Shown: one piece after another, positions 40,817 through 49,956 of the stretch
Layout of the letters: the number at the start of each line of letters is the position of its first letter
How positions within the stretch are numbered: position 1 is the first letter of the stretch
Assembly: GCA_963665405.2 (NCBI GenBank)
Contig: OY762261.2
Location: 372,001 to 436,000, forward strand
DNA from: G963665405 sp963665405
GTDB lineage: Bacteria; Chloroflexota; Dehalococcoidia; Lucifugimonadales; G963665405
DNA: 64,000 bases
Direction of reading: 5' to 3'
Notes under the pieces: generated by a model
What the model saw: the letters and a program-made list of their open reading frames with translations, nothing else
What the model was told of the DNA's origin: nothing
Database searches by the model: none
Made by a program: the position numbers and the translations under genes

Positions 40817-42289
40817 CTATCTCCTCGCGTCCAGGCTCTCTTTCACCATTTCCGAGACGAGGTTGGGGTTCGCCTTACCTCGGGTCAGTTTCATGACCTG
40901 ACCCACCAGGAACCGCACGGCGGTCTCTTTGCCCGACAGGTAGTCGGCGACGGGCTTCGGATTGCTCGATATCGCCTGGTCTACCGCGGGCCTGAGAGAC
41001 TGAGCGTCGACGATCTGTGCCATCCCATCGGCCTCGGCGATCTGTCTCGGAGACCTTCCGGTCTCGAACACCGTCTCGAACACCGTCTTCGCCATCGACG
41101 AGCTGAGGGTGCCGTCGTCTATGAGGTCCAGCAGCTCCAGGATGTGGACCGGCTGGAGCTTGAGCTGGGTGATGCCGACCCCTTCGGCGTTCATGAGCCG
41201 GGTCAGCTCCCCCAGGATCCAGTTGCTCACGGCCTTCGCCGTCTGCCGACTGTCCTTGCCGTTTGGAGCCCTCGCGCTCAGCACGGCCTCGAAGAAGTCG
41301 GCCGTGGACTTCGAGGAGGTGAGAAGCCCCGTGTCATATACGGGCAGCCCGAACTCCTCGACGAACCTGGCCTCCCTGGCGTCCGGCAGCTCCGGCATCG
41401 ACTCCCTGATCTCGTCGACCCACACGGCGTCGATGACGAGCGGCGGCAGGTCGGGCTCCGGGAAGTACCGGTAGTCCGATGCGTACTCCTTTGTGCGCTG
41501 GGAGACCGTCACATCCCGGTCTTCGACCCATCCTCGCGTCTCCTGCTCGATCCGTCCGCCCTGCTCCAGCAGCTGGGTCTGCCGGGCGATCTCGTACTCC
41601 AGGGCATTGTAGACGGAGCGGAAGCTGTTCATGTTCTTCACCTCCACCTTGGCTCCGAGCTCGGAAGACCCGGCGGGGCGAAGGCTGACGTTGGCGTCGC
41701 AGCGGAAGCTGCCCTCCTCCATGTTTGCGGTGCTCACGCCGAGGTATCGCAATATAGTCCTCAGCTTGATCAGATAGGATCGCGCCTCCTCCGGCGCACG
41801 CATGTCGGGCTCGCTGACGATCTCCATCAGTGGCACCCCGGCGCGGTTGATGTCCAGCAGGCTATACCCGGTGCCGTCCAGCTCGATACGGTGCAGCAGC
41901 CGGGCCGTGTCCTCCTCCAGGTGGACTCGGGTGATGCCCACCAGCTTCTTGTCCCCGCCGGAGTCGATAGCGAGCTCGCCGTCGAGGGCGATCGGCCGGT
42001 CGTATTGGGAGATCTGGTAGCCCTTCATCAGGTCCGGGTACGGGTAGTTCTTGCGGTCGAACTTCGTGAGCTCCGAGATCGTGCAGTCGAGGGCCAGGCC
42101 CGTCTTGATCACAAGCTCGACCGCCCGGCGGTTGATCACGGGCAAGGCCCCGGGCATGCCCATGCAGACCTCGCAGACAACGGTGTTCGGGGGAGCGTCC
42201 TGGTAGACTGCGTTGCACGAGCAGAACATCTTGCTGTTGGTCAGGAGCTGGGCATGTACCTCGAGCCCTATCACCGTCTCATAATTCAT
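40817..42289 (-). CDS. gatB: Asp-tRNA(Asn)/Glu-tRNA(Gln) amidotransferase subunit B
   Basis: tRNA-binding and kinase-like subunit of GatCAB, which converts misacylated Glu-tRNA(Gln) or Asp-tRNA(Asn). The N-terminal YETVIGLEVHAQLLTNSKMF, the cysteines FCSCNA and CEVCMGMPG for zinc, FDRKNYPYPDLMKGYQISQY, GVPLMEIVSEPDMR and the C-terminal YqeY-like tail (LVGQVMKLTRGKANPN) are all present. The 490-residue length is normal. gatA and gatC are not in the window. It is the first gene of a minus-strand operon with yvcK. Confidence 0.96.
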   Translation of the reverse strand: MNYETVIGLEVHAQLLTNSKMFCSCNAVYQDAPPNTVVCEVCMGMPGALPVINRRAVELVIKTGLALDCTISELTKFDRKNYPYPDLMKGYQISQYDRPIALDGELAIDSGGDKKLVGITRVHLEEDTARLLHRIELDGTGYSLLDINRAGVPLMEIVSEPDMRAPEEARSYLIKLRTILRYLGVSTANMEEGSFRCDANVSLRPAGSSELGAKVEVKNMNSFRSVYNALEYEIARQTQLLEQGGRIEQETRGWVEDRDVTVSQRTKEYASDYRYFPEPDLPPLVIDAVWVDEIRESMPELPDAREARFVEEFGLPVYDTGLLTSSKSTADFFEAVLSARAPNGKDSRQTAKAVSNWILGELTRLMNAEGVGITQLKLQPVHILELLDLIDDGTLSSSMAKTVFETVFETGRSPRQIAEADGMAQIVDAQSLRPAVDQAISSNPKPVADYLSGKETAVRFLVGQVMKLTRGKANPNLVSEMVKESLDARR

Positions 42290-42331
42290 AGATCATCCGA
42301 TCTCCATACGGCCCATTTCAGCCAGTATAGA

Positions 42332-43161
42332 CTAAAGCAGCACACAGCACCAAGCGCAAAAACAGCCTTCCCGAACGTTCGTCGGGCGAAGGAAACGGCG
42401 GAGACATACGGGAGTGGCCCAATCCTCTAGATCAACGACAACGCCCGACTCTAAACAAAGTGTGGAACAACATGCCGTCCGGGCTTCGCCGCCAACGTGC
42501 CATGAGGTACGAACCGGGCCGCAGTGTGGCGGTGTCGGCCTCCGCCATGCGCTCTCGCCGATGAGAGGTACGAACCGGGCCGCACCCAGGCTCCTGGTGA
42601 CGTAGCCGTCGCCGGTGCGAGTCAGCTTGATCAGCTCCTGGACCTCCAGGGAGCCGACCGGGACAACCAGCCTTCCCCGGTCGGCGAGCTGGTCTACCAG
42701 GGTCCGGGGCAGCTTGGGGGCGGCCGCCGCGACGACGATGGCGTCGTACGGCGCACCTCGCACCCAGCCCAGCTCCGACTCGGCGGCCTCGACATCCACG
42801 TTGTCGTAGCCGAGCCTCTTCAGCCGCGCTCGCGCGGACGCGGCCAGCGAGGGGATACGCTCCACGCTGACCACGTCGCGAGCCAGCTCGGCCAGGATAG
42901 CCGCCTGATAGCCGGTGCCGGTGCCCACCTCCAGCACCCTGTCGGTCCGGCGTAGCTCGAGAGCCGAGACCATCAGCGCGACCACGTACGGCTGGGAGAT
43001 CGTCTGGCCCTCGCCGATGGGCAGCGGGGCGTCCTCGTAGACTATGGGGCCGGTGACCTCCGTAACTCTTCTCTGGGCACCGCCTCTATGGCCCGGATGA
43101 CCGCATCGTCGCGCACATCGGCGCGAAGGCGGGCGAGAAGGTTGTCCCTCGCCTGCTGCAC
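42332..43161 (-). pseudogene. pcm: Protein-L-isoaspartate methyltransferase, frameshifted
   Basis: SAM-dependent repair methyltransferase. The first part reads in one frame from GTG 43161 (GGAGG upstream): MQQARDNLLARLRADV, DDAVIRAIEAVPREE. At about 43075 the frame must change to continue as VTGPIVYEDAPLPIGEGQ, VLEVGTGTGYQAAILAELA and ARFVPLIGESAW. An expected phenylalanine-valine segment is missing, as if 4 nt were lost. A 20-nt direct repeat (42504-42523 and 42565-42584) follows the end of the conserved domain, and the frame then runs on into about 75 residues unlike the family. Likely nonfunctional, unless the shift is an assembly error. Confidence 0.75.
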
Positions 43162-43283
43162 GTCTCGTACACCTCCGTCGGCTGTAGAAAACGCCAGTAT
43201 AGTCGAATAGCCCCGACGACGAGCCGTTCATGGGACCTCCCACCTCAGGGTTCGGGTCGCGTCCGGGCCCCGTTTCACAGCCG

Positions 43284-43313
43284 TTGACTGGGATCGGCGC
43301 GCCATGCTAACCT
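43284..43313 (+). promoter_or_regulatory. Promoter of the tetrapyrrole operon
   Basis: TTGACT (43284-43289) and TAACCT (43308-43313) are separated by 18 nt. Transcription from about 43320 would give a leader of ~110 nt to the TTG start at 43433. Confidence 0.45.
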
Positions 43314-43432
43314 GATTCCAGGGCTGTACCAGGGGGTCGCCGGTCGGTTTGCCGCCCTCCGACCCTCAACCGCGGATACCGTTCCGCCGCATCCCGGCCG
43401 CGCCCCGCAGCCAGACAAATGGAGTGGCACTT

Positions 43433-44440
43433 TTGGCCCCAGAGCTGGACCAGATCGACCGCGAGCTGCTCAACATTCTCCAGTCCAGATTTCCGCTCGC
43501 CAGCTCCCCCTTCGAAGAGATGGCGCGGGAGATGGAGATTCCGGCGTCCGAGGTGATGGAGCGGGTGCGGGACCTGAAGAAGACGAACGTGGTCCGGCAG
43601 ATCAGCGCGATCTTCGACACCCGGCGGCTGGGCTACAAGACGGTCCTGGTGGCAATGGGCTTCCCGCCCGAGCGCCTGGACGCCGCCGCCGCGGACATCA
43701 ACAAGCATCCCGGGGTCAGCCACAACTACGGCCGCACCGGGCCGTTCAACCTCTGGTTCACGCTCGCGGTCCCGCCGGATGAGGACCTCGAAGCGACGGT
43801 CCAGGACATGGCGAAGAGGAATGACGCCGGCACCTACCGCCTGATGCCCACGATCCGTTTCTTCAAGATCGGCGTCAACTTCGACATGGTGAAGGAAGAG
43901 GGCGCCGCCAACGACTTCTACAGCCCGGACGGCTACGCCGGAAAGAACGGCGACTCCTGGAAAGAGACCGCGCCGATCAGCCCGTTCGACATCGAAGTTA
44001 TTCGCGAGCTGCAGGAGGACCTGCCGCTCGAGCCCGAGCCGTTCGCGCCCATGGCGGACCGGTTGGGCATGTCCCAGGAGGACCTGTTCGCCGCGGCCCG
44101 CTCTCTCGAGGAGCGGGGCCTCATGAGGCGGTATAGCGCCGTTCTTCATCACCGCCGCGCGGGGTTCAAGTCCAACGCTATGGCGGTCTGGAAGGTGCCG
44201 AACGAGCGGTCCGTGGAGGTCGGGAACCTGATGGCGCAGTCGCCGTGGGTGACGCACTGCTACGAGCGGCCGACCTTCCCCGACTGGCATTTCACGCATT
44301 TCACGATGATCCACGCCACCTCCCAGGAGCGATGCGAGCAGGTGGTAAGGGAGATTTCGGAGTCCACCGGCATTGAGGAGTACCGTCTTCTGTACAGTAC
44401 CCGTGAGTACAAGAAGACGAGGGTTCGCTACTTCGTCTAA
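43433..44440 (+). CDS. ahbAB: Fused siroheme decarboxylase (AhbA-AhbB / NirDL type)
   Basis: Two Lrp/AsnC-like halves joined in one chain. The first begins LDQIDRELLNILQSRFP and contains NVVRQISAIFDTRRLGY and GVSHNYGRTGPFNLWFTL. The second begins SPFDIEVIRELQEDLP and contains LMRRYSAVLHHRRAGFK and WVTHCYERPTFPDWHFTHFT. These HNY/HCYER motifs are those of siroheme decarboxylases, which convert siroheme to didecarboxysiroheme for alternative haem b or haem d1. I choose TTG 43433 (335 residues) because GGAG lies 8 nt upstream; GTG 43349 is the alternative. It heads a tetrapyrrole operon, which supports the enzyme role over a transcription regulator. Confidence 0.85.
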   Translation: MAPELDQIDRELLNILQSRFPLASSPFEEMAREMEIPASEVMERVRDLKKTNVVRQISAIFDTRRLGYKTVLVAMGFPPERLDAAAADINKHPGVSHNYGRTGPFNLWFTLAVPPDEDLEATVQDMAKRNDAGTYRLMPTIRFFKIGVNFDMVKEEGAANDFYSPDGYAGKNGDSWKETAPISPFDIEVIRELQEDLPLEPEPFAPMADRLGMSQEDLFAAARSLEERGLMRRYSAVLHHRRAGFKSNAMAVWKVPNERSVEVGNLMAQSPWVTHCYERPTFPDWHFTHFTMIHATSQERCEQVVREISESTGIEEYRLLYSTREYKKTRVRYFV

Positions 44441-44446
44441 CGGGAT

Positions 44447-44590
44447 GATGAAATATGGGGTGTGCAGAGGGGCTAAGCCCCTTTGCCGGGAGTCTGAGGG
44501 TTTCCCTCAGATATGATTTCTCCCCCCTTCCTGGCCAGGAAGGGGGCCAGGGCGATGGTCGAAAGGGCTCTTCGACACCCTGCTAGGAGA
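44447..44590 (+). repeat. Family A repeat in the tetrapyrrole operon
   Basis: A complete copy starting GATGATGAAATATGGGGTGT, then AGAGGGGCTAAGCCCCT, CCGGGAGTCTGAGGG, CCCTCAGATATGATTTC, the CCTGGCCAGG-centred palindrome and GATGGTCGAAAGGGCTC. It lies between the siroheme decarboxylase and precorrin-2 dehydrogenase genes, in the same orientation as transcription. Confidence 0.8.
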
Positions 44591-44656
44591 TCGGGCAAGT
44601 CGAGCCGGGCCTCCTGCTCCGGTCGCCGGTCCGCACCAGCAAAAGAAGGGAGCACC

Positions 44657-45403
44657 GTGCCCGCTTACTATCCGGCTTTCGTCGACGTCCGAAACCGCCG
44701 TTGCGTCGTCGTCGGCGGCGGCAACATCGGCGAGGAGAAGGTCCGCAAGCTGCTGGAGTGCGAAGCGGACGTCGCGGTGATCAGTCCAGAGGTCAACGAG
44801 GGGGTGCGTGGGCTCGCCGACGAGGGCCGCGTCGCCTGGGAACAACGTGCCTACCGAGCCGGCGATCTGGATGGTGCCTTTCTGGCCATAGCGGCCACCG
44901 ACGACACCCCGACCAACGAGGCGATTGCCGCCGAGGGCCGGGAGCGCAACGTCCTGCTCAACGTCGTCGACGTGACCCACCTGTGCACATTCATCGCGCC
45001 GGCAGTGGCCCGCAGGGGTGAGGTCACCGTGGCGATCTCAACCGGAGGTGCCAGCCCTGCCCTCGCCCGCAAGTTCCGCGAGGAGCTTTCGGGCACGAGC
45101 CATCACGACACCCGGCACAGCGTCATGGAATACGCCGACCTGGCACCCGTGCTCTCCCGCGCCAGGCTGGATCTGCTCGGCCGGGGGATTCGGCTGAACA
45201 CCGACCACTGGCAAGCATGCGTGACCGACGACCTTCTGGAGCTGGTGCAGGCCGGCCGGTCCGACGAGGCCGAGCGCATCCTGATGGCCGATCTTATGAA
45301 GGGCACCGGGTGCGACTGCGAGCCGGGGACCTGCCGGATGTGGGAGGACCTCGGCACCATCGCCGCCTCTCGCAACGGCGGCGGGGCCTCTCCGGCGGTC
45401 TAG
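44657..45403 (+). CDS. Precorrin-2 dehydrogenase / sirohydrochlorin ferrochelatase
   Basis: Met8/CysG N-terminal-type bifunctional enzyme that oxidises precorrin-2 with NAD and inserts iron to give siroheme. AYYPAFVDVRNRRCVVVGGGNIGEEKV is interrupted only by normal family variation, with GGGNIG as the NAD loop. LNVVDVTHLCTFIAPAV and VAISTGGASPALARKFREEL are the conserved blocks. The start is GTG 44657 with AAGGGAG upstream (248 residues). A C-terminal CDCEPGTCRMWEDL tail has extra cysteines not typical of the family. It supplies the substrate of the upstream siroheme decarboxylase. Confidence 0.88.
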   Translation: MPAYYPAFVDVRNRRCVVVGGGNIGEEKVRKLLECEADVAVISPEVNEGVRGLADEGRVAWEQRAYRAGDLDGAFLAIAATDDTPTNEAIAAEGRERNVLLNVVDVTHLCTFIAPAVARRGEVTVAISTGGASPALARKFREELSGTSHHDTRHSVMEYADLAPVLSRARLDLLGRGIRLNTDHWQACVTDDLLELVQAGRSDEAERILMADLMKGTGCDCEPGTCRMWEDLGTIAASRNGGGASPAV

Positions 45404-45414
45404 CAGGACCTAGG

Positions 45415-46335
45415 ATGACCGTGCCCGCCCGGGTCACCCTCGGCTCGAGGACCAGCCCCCTGGCGCTTGCGCAGAGCGAGGAGGTCGTCAGGGTCCTCCG
45501 GGCCACGTTCCCCGAGACGGAGTTCGTCGTCGTCCCGATCACCACGGGCGGTGACCGCGCCAGCGACGCCCCCCTTCTGAGTATGCCCAGGGGAATGTTC
45601 GTCAAGGAGATCGAGATCGCCCTGCTCGACGGGCAGATCGACCTTGCCGTCCACAGCGCCAAGGACCTCCCAGCCTCCCTGCCCGGAGGGCTCGTCCTGG
45701 CCGCCATTGGAAAGCGGCAAGACCCTCGGGACGTCCTGGTGAACAGGTGGGGGCTCTCACTGACCGGTATGCCGCGTGGCGCCAGATTGGGCACGAGCAG
45801 TCCGAGGCGCACGGCACTCCTGCTGTCGCTGCGAGGCGACATCCGAGTCGAGCCCATCCGCGGGAATGTCGGAACCAGGCTCGACAAGGCGCGAGGCCCG
45901 GACTACGATGGTGTGGTTCTGGCCGCCGCGGGCCTGCTCAGGCTGAGCAGGGAGAGCGAGATCAGCGAGTTTCTGGACGCCGAGGTCTTCACCCCGGATG
46001 TCGGCCAGGGAGCCCTGGCGGTCGAGGCCCGAGCCGACGCCTCAGACGTGCTCAGCATCCTGTCCGCGGTCCACGATGGACCCACGGGACTCGCTGTCAC
46101 GGCGGAGCGAGCGTTCCTGACGGCGGTCGGAGGCGGGTGCACCGTTCCCGTCGCAGCCTACGCCCGGGTCGTGGGTGAGGAGATCGTCATGACGGCCATG
46201 GCGGCGGCCCCGGACGGCTCCCGCATCTACCGGGTTCGGGTCGCCGGTGACGCCCGGGACCCCGACGCCGCGGGGGAGAGAGCGCGGGACGCTCTCATGG
46301 CCGAGGGCGCCGGCGACGTCCTCGAACAGGGATGA
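45415..46335 (+). CDS. hemC: Porphobilinogen deaminase (hydroxymethylbilane synthase)
   Basis: Polymerises four porphobilinogens to hydroxymethylbilane. LGSRTSPLALAQSEEVV, VHSAKDLPASLPGG, GARLGTSSPRRTALL and IRGNVGTRLDKA are the substrate and cofactor motifs. VGGGCTVPVAAYA has the Cys that holds the dipyrromethane cofactor. The 306-residue length is normal. The start is ATG 45415, 12 nt after the precorrin-2 dehydrogenase gene; its stop overlaps the next gene by 4 nt. Confidence 0.96.
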   Translation: MTVPARVTLGSRTSPLALAQSEEVVRVLRATFPETEFVVVPITTGGDRASDAPLLSMPRGMFVKEIEIALLDGQIDLAVHSAKDLPASLPGGLVLAAIGKRQDPRDVLVNRWGLSLTGMPRGARLGTSSPRRTALLLSLRGDIRVEPIRGNVGTRLDKARGPDYDGVVLAAAGLLRLSRESEISEFLDAEVFTPDVGQGALAVEARADASDVLSILSAVHDGPTGLAVTAERAFLTAVGGGCTVPVAAYARVVGEEIVMTAMAAAPDGSRIYRVRVAGDARDPDAAGERARDALMAEGAGDVLEQG

Positions 46336-47891
46336 GTGGATCGATGTCACAGGACGAGGAGCCGAGCCGAGCCGGGCGCGTGTCCCTGGTGGGCGCGGGT
46401 CCGGGTGATCCCGGACTGATCACGCTGAGGGGCGTCGAGTTGCTCGGCTCAGCAGACGTGATCCTCTATGACCGCCTCGTCGACAGGCGGCTGCTCGAGC
46501 ACGCCGGACCCGACGCGCAGCTTGTCGATGCCGGCAAGGCGCCCGGCGAGCGCCGGCTGAGCCAGCAGGATATCAACGACCGGCTGATCGCCGAGGCGAG
46601 ACACGGCAAGATGGTCGTCCGCCTGAAGGGCGGAGACCCCTTCGTGCTCGGGCGCGGAGGCGAGGAGGCCGAGGCGCTGGCAGCCGAGGGCATCGAGTTC
46701 GAGGTGGTGCCAGGCGTCTCATCCGCGGTCGCCGCTCCGGCATACGCCGGCATCCCCCTGACCCACCGCGGCCTGAGCTCGGCCGCTACTATCGTCACCG
46801 GCAGCGAGGACCCGGACAAGGACGACCCGTCCGTGGACTGGGCCGCGCTCGCCAAAGGCGGAGCCACCCTCGTCGTGCTGATGGGGTTCGAGCGCCTGGA
46901 CGCGATCGCCGGGACGCTGGTCCGCCATGGACGCTCCCCGGACACGCCTGTCGCTCTGGTCAGGTGGGGCACGACTCCGGCGCAGGAGACCGTCGTCGGA
47001 ACGCTGTCCGACATCGCGTCCAGGGCGTCGGACGCCGAGCTGTCGCCGCCCGTGGTGGCGGTAATAGGCGACGTGGTGCGCCTGCGCAACAAGCTCCGCT
47101 GGTTCGACAAGCGGCCCATGTTCGGCAAGCGCGTTCTGGTCACCCGGACGCGAGAGCATGCCGGGGAGCTGTCGCGGCTCCTGTCCGCCAGGGGCGCCGT
47201 GCCCATCGAGCTGCCGACCATCCGAATCTTGCCTCCCGACGACTTCAGCAGTCTGGACGCCGCCGTCAGCACGCTGTCGATGTACGACTGGGTGATATTC
47301 ACGAGCGCCAACGCGGTCTCCGCCGTCATCGATCGGATGGCCGCGCTTGGACTCGACGGCAGGGCCTTCCACAGGTCCAAGGTCGCCGTGATCGGAGACG
47401 CGACGGCCGGGTCGCTCCAGGCCCGCGGCATCACGGCCGACCTCATCCCCAGGGAGTTCGTCGCGGAGGCGCTTCTGGAGCACCTCACCGGGACGATCCG
47501 CCCCGGCGACAGGGTACTCCTGCCCAAGGCCGACAAGGCGCGCGAGATCCTTCCCGAGGGCCTGCGATCGCTGGGAGCCCACGTCGAGGAGGTAACCGCA
47601 TACCGGACGGTCGAGGCCAAGGAGTCCCGGTCGCGCCTTTCAGAGCTGCTCGGCGAGGGGATCGACGTGGCGACCTTCACAAGCTCGTCCACGGTAACCA
47701 GCCTGGCCGCCCTCCTGGACTACGACGCCGGGCGGCTCGCGGACACCATCGTCGCCTGTATAGGCCCGGTGACCGCCGGCACTGCTGGTGAGATGGGTAT
47801 GAAAGTTGATATAGTAGCCGGGGAGCATACGATCGGCGGACTCGTGGACGCCGTCGAGACGTACTTCAGGGAGGAGGGCTCGATTGGGTAG
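46332..47891 (+). CDS. cobA-hemD: Uroporphyrinogen-III C-methyltransferase/synthase fusion
   Basis: The N-terminal ~245 residues are the SAM-dependent uroporphyrinogen-III methyltransferase (SUMT): VSLVGAGPGDPGLITLRG, LYDRLVDRRLL, VVRLKGGDPFVLGRGGEEA and GIPLTHRGLSSA. The C-terminal ~260 residues are uroporphyrinogen-III synthase: KRVLVTRTREHAGELSRLL, VIFTSANAVSAVIDRM and FTSSSTVTSLAALL. One chain thus closes the macrocycle and methylates it to precorrin-2. The 519-residue fusion is common in Firmicutes and Chloroflexota. It overlaps hemC by 4 nt and hemB by 8 nt. Confidence 0.94.
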   Translation: MSGSMSQDEEPSRAGRVSLVGAGPGDPGLITLRGVELLGSADVILYDRLVDRRLLEHAGPDAQLVDAGKAPGERRLSQQDINDRLIAEARHGKMVVRLKGGDPFVLGRGGEEAEALAAEGIEFEVVPGVSSAVAAPAYAGIPLTHRGLSSAATIVTGSEDPDKDDPSVDWAALAKGGATLVVLMGFERLDAIAGTLVRHGRSPDTPVALVRWGTTPAQETVVGTLSDIASRASDAELSPPVVAVIGDVVRLRNKLRWFDKRPMFGKRVLVTRTREHAGELSRLLSARGAVPIELPTIRILPPDDFSSLDAAVSTLSMYDWVIFTSANAVSAVIDRMAALGLDGRAFHRSKVAVIGDATAGSLQARGITADLIPREFVAEALLEHLTGTIRPGDRVLLPKADKAREILPEGLRSLGAHVEEVTAYRTVEAKESRSRLSELLGEGIDVATFTSSSTVTSLAALLDYDAGRLADTIVACIGPVTAGTAGEMGMKVDIVAGEHTIGGLVDAVETYFREEGSIG

Positions 47892-48867
47892 CTTTCCCCA
47901 GTCACGGATGCGCCGGCTCAGGGAGATTCCCGCCCTTCGGCGCGCGACGCAGGAGACGCGGCTCTCGATCAGCGATTTCATATATCCGCTGTTCGTGACT
48001 CACGGACGCGACATGCGCAACCGGATCGAGCCGATGCCCGACGTCTTCCAGCTCTCGGTGGACCTGCTGATCGCCGAGGCGGAGACGGTCGCCGAGCTGG
48101 GCATCCCGGGGGTGCTGCTCTTCGGCATCCCCGCGCACAAGGACCCGACGGGCACCGAGGCGTATTCGCCCAGCGGGATCGTGCAGGACGCCATCCGCGT
48201 CATCAAGCAGGCCGCGCCCGACCTCCTGGTTATCGGTGACGTGTGCCTCTGCGAGTACACCGATCACGGCCACTGCGGCGTGATCGACAACGGCCACGTG
48301 GACAACGACGAGACCCTCGAGCTACTGGCGAAGATCGCGATCTGCCAGGCTGAGGCCGGGGTGGACATGGTCGCACCTTCGGCCATGATGGACGGACAGG
48401 TGCAGGCGATCCGGCACGAGCTCGACGCCAGAGGATTCAAGGAGACTCCGATCATGGCGTACTCGGCCAAGTACGCGTCGGGGTTCTACGGCCCCTTCCG
48501 GGTTGCGGCCGACTCGGCGCCGCAGTTCGGCAATCGCGCCGGGTACCAGATGGACACTCCCAATGTGCGCCAGGCGCTTCGGGAGGTCGAGCAGGACATC
48601 GACGAGGGCGCCGACATCGTGATGGTCAAACCGGCCCTCGCCTACCTGGACGTTATTGCCGCCGTCAGAGCCGCGACATCGTACCCCATTGCCGCATACA
48701 ACGTCAGCGGGGAGTACTCGATGGTCAAGGCGGCGTCGGAGAACGAGTGGATCGACGAACGACGGGTCGCCCTGGAGATCCTCACGGCCATCAAGCGGGC
48801 GGGCGCCGACATCCTGATAAGCTATCACGCCAAGGACGTGGCGCGCTGGCTGGCCGCCGAGCGCTAG
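47884..48867 (+). CDS. hemB: Delta-aminolevulinic acid dehydratase (porphobilinogen synthase)
   Basis: Condenses two 5-aminolevulinates to porphobilinogen. DVCLCEYTDHGHCG holds the three zinc cysteines, so this is a zinc-type enzyme. The Schiff-base lysines are in YSAKYASGFYGPFR and VMVKPALAYLD. The 327-residue length is exact. TTG 47884 with GGGAGGAGG upstream is the start. It is the last gene of the operon; hemA and hemL, which make aminolevulinate, are not in the window. Confidence 0.95.
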   Translation: MGSFPQSRMRRLREIPALRRATQETRLSISDFIYPLFVTHGRDMRNRIEPMPDVFQLSVDLLIAEAETVAELGIPGVLLFGIPAHKDPTGTEAYSPSGIVQDAIRVIKQAAPDLLVIGDVCLCEYTDHGHCGVIDNGHVDNDETLELLAKIAICQAEAGVDMVAPSAMMDGQVQAIRHELDARGFKETPIMAYSAKYASGFYGPFRVAADSAPQFGNRAGYQMDTPNVRQALREVEQDIDEGADIVMVKPALAYLDVIAAVRAATSYPIAAYNVSGEYSMVKAASENEWIDERRVALEILTAIKRAGADILISYHAKDVARWLAAER

Positions 48868-48974
48868 ACGCCCGCCCGAGGGAATCCCTCCCCCCCACGC
48901 CCGACACCGCGTCGCCCGTCTCCGCCCCTCTTGGTCCTGCTGAGTCCGTTTCCGTTCGTGGTGAACTCCGATGT

Positions 48975-48991
48975 TGTCGAGAGTCTCGACA
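48975..48991. other. Perfect short palindrome between convergent genes
   Basis: TGTCGAGA-G-TCTCGACA is an 8-bp inverted repeat centred at 48983, in the 248-nt gap between hemB and the cohesin-like gene, which converge. No T-tract follows on either side, so it may be a bidirectional RNA hairpin or nothing more. The rest of the gap (48868-49115) shows no gene. Confidence 0.3.
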
Positions 48992-49115
48992 TCGTCGGAC
49001 CTCCCGAACCACCCAGTCCGTTCAACCCGCGGGGCAGACTAGGACCGGGGCCCCCAGAGGCTTCGACCGTACGGAGCCTGAGGTAGTGGCGTAGCGCCTC
49101 GATTGACCGCCGGAG

Positions 49116-49883
49116 TTATGGGCCCGTGTCGACGGCGTCGGAGTCGGTGCACTCTCCGCCTTCGACTGCCAGGGTGCTCAGCACTTCGACCACCCCTATC
49201 GGAGGGATAGGGAACGAGAAGCTTATTGTGATCGGTGGCAGAGCCGGAAGAGCGATCGACCACAGCGGGATGTCGTTGCCCAGGAGGATGACCGACGTGG
49301 ACCACGTGGATGGCTCCGTCGCCCCCACAACAAAGGACCACGTAGTAATGCCATCGGCGAACGTAACGTCGACGACCAGGGTGCATGTGATGTTGATCGA
49401 GCCGTCGGCTGGCGTCACCGATATCGGGGCTGGAGGGATCAAATCATCGAACGCCTTAACTTCCGAGAAGGTCAGCGTCGTCGAGTCGCCGGGCCCCCCG
49501 ATCACGTCGAAGGTGATGTCTGCAATGTCGATCTGACTTACTCCCGAAGCAGTGGCACTGGCTATCACGATCGTGACAATGCCGGGTTGTGTAGCATTCG
49601 CCTCGAAGAACCCGGAATCGACCTGAGCCACGCTGTCGACGCTCAAGACCGTCTCGTCGTACAAGAGGTCGAGCTGCATCCCAGCCATGCTCTCGGTTCC
49701 TGCCGCGGTGATCCGCATGACCACCTGCTGACCGGGGGTAGTCTGCACGTCCGCGAGGCCGGTACCGACCTCGGCGACGCTGAGGGTTATGCTGACTTCT
49801 TGAGCCTGCGCTGCCGGCACGGCCGTTTGCAAGCCGGACACCGCCAACACTAGAGCCAGAACGACCGCCGCGAATCTCTTCAT
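49116..49883 (-). CDS. Secreted cohesin-domain-like protein
   Basis: A 255-residue exported protein. The signal peptide is MKRFAAVVLALVLAVSGLQ with cleavage near AQAQ at residues 25-28. Residues ~32-160 have a cohesin-type beta-sandwich pattern: VQTTPGQQVVMRI, GMQLDLLYDETVLSVDSV, IADITFDVIG and LTFSEVKAFD. The rest is a Pro-rich beta domain (PPITISFSFPIPPIGVVEV) with two cysteines. There is no anchor or sorting signal. Cohesins bind dockerins, and the gene lies 73 nt downstream of the dockerin-RHS/repeat locus on the same strand, so an interaction pair is plausible. The domain call is by pattern, not search. Confidence 0.75.
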   Translation of the reverse strand: MKRFAAVVLALVLAVSGLQTAVPAAQAQEVSITLSVAEVGTGLADVQTTPGQQVVMRITAAGTESMAGMQLDLLYDETVLSVDSVAQVDSGFFEANATQPGIVTIVIASATASGVSQIDIADITFDVIGGPGDSTTLTFSEVKAFDDLIPPAPISVTPADGSINITCTLVVDVTFADGITTWSFVVGATEPSTWSTSVILLGNDIPLWSIALPALPPITISFSFPIPPIGVVEVLSTLAVEGGECTDSDAVDTGP

Positions 49884-49956
49884 CGCTACCTTATCGTGAT
49901 CCGTTCCATGACGTTCTTGTCACGTCTCTCCAAGCTGCTCTCGGGCTGAGAACCGG

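Noticed and set aside
43433..44440. Lrp/AsnC transcription regulator
   Set aside because: Two fused halves, siroheme decarboxylase motifs and the tetrapyrrole operon context argue for the enzyme.
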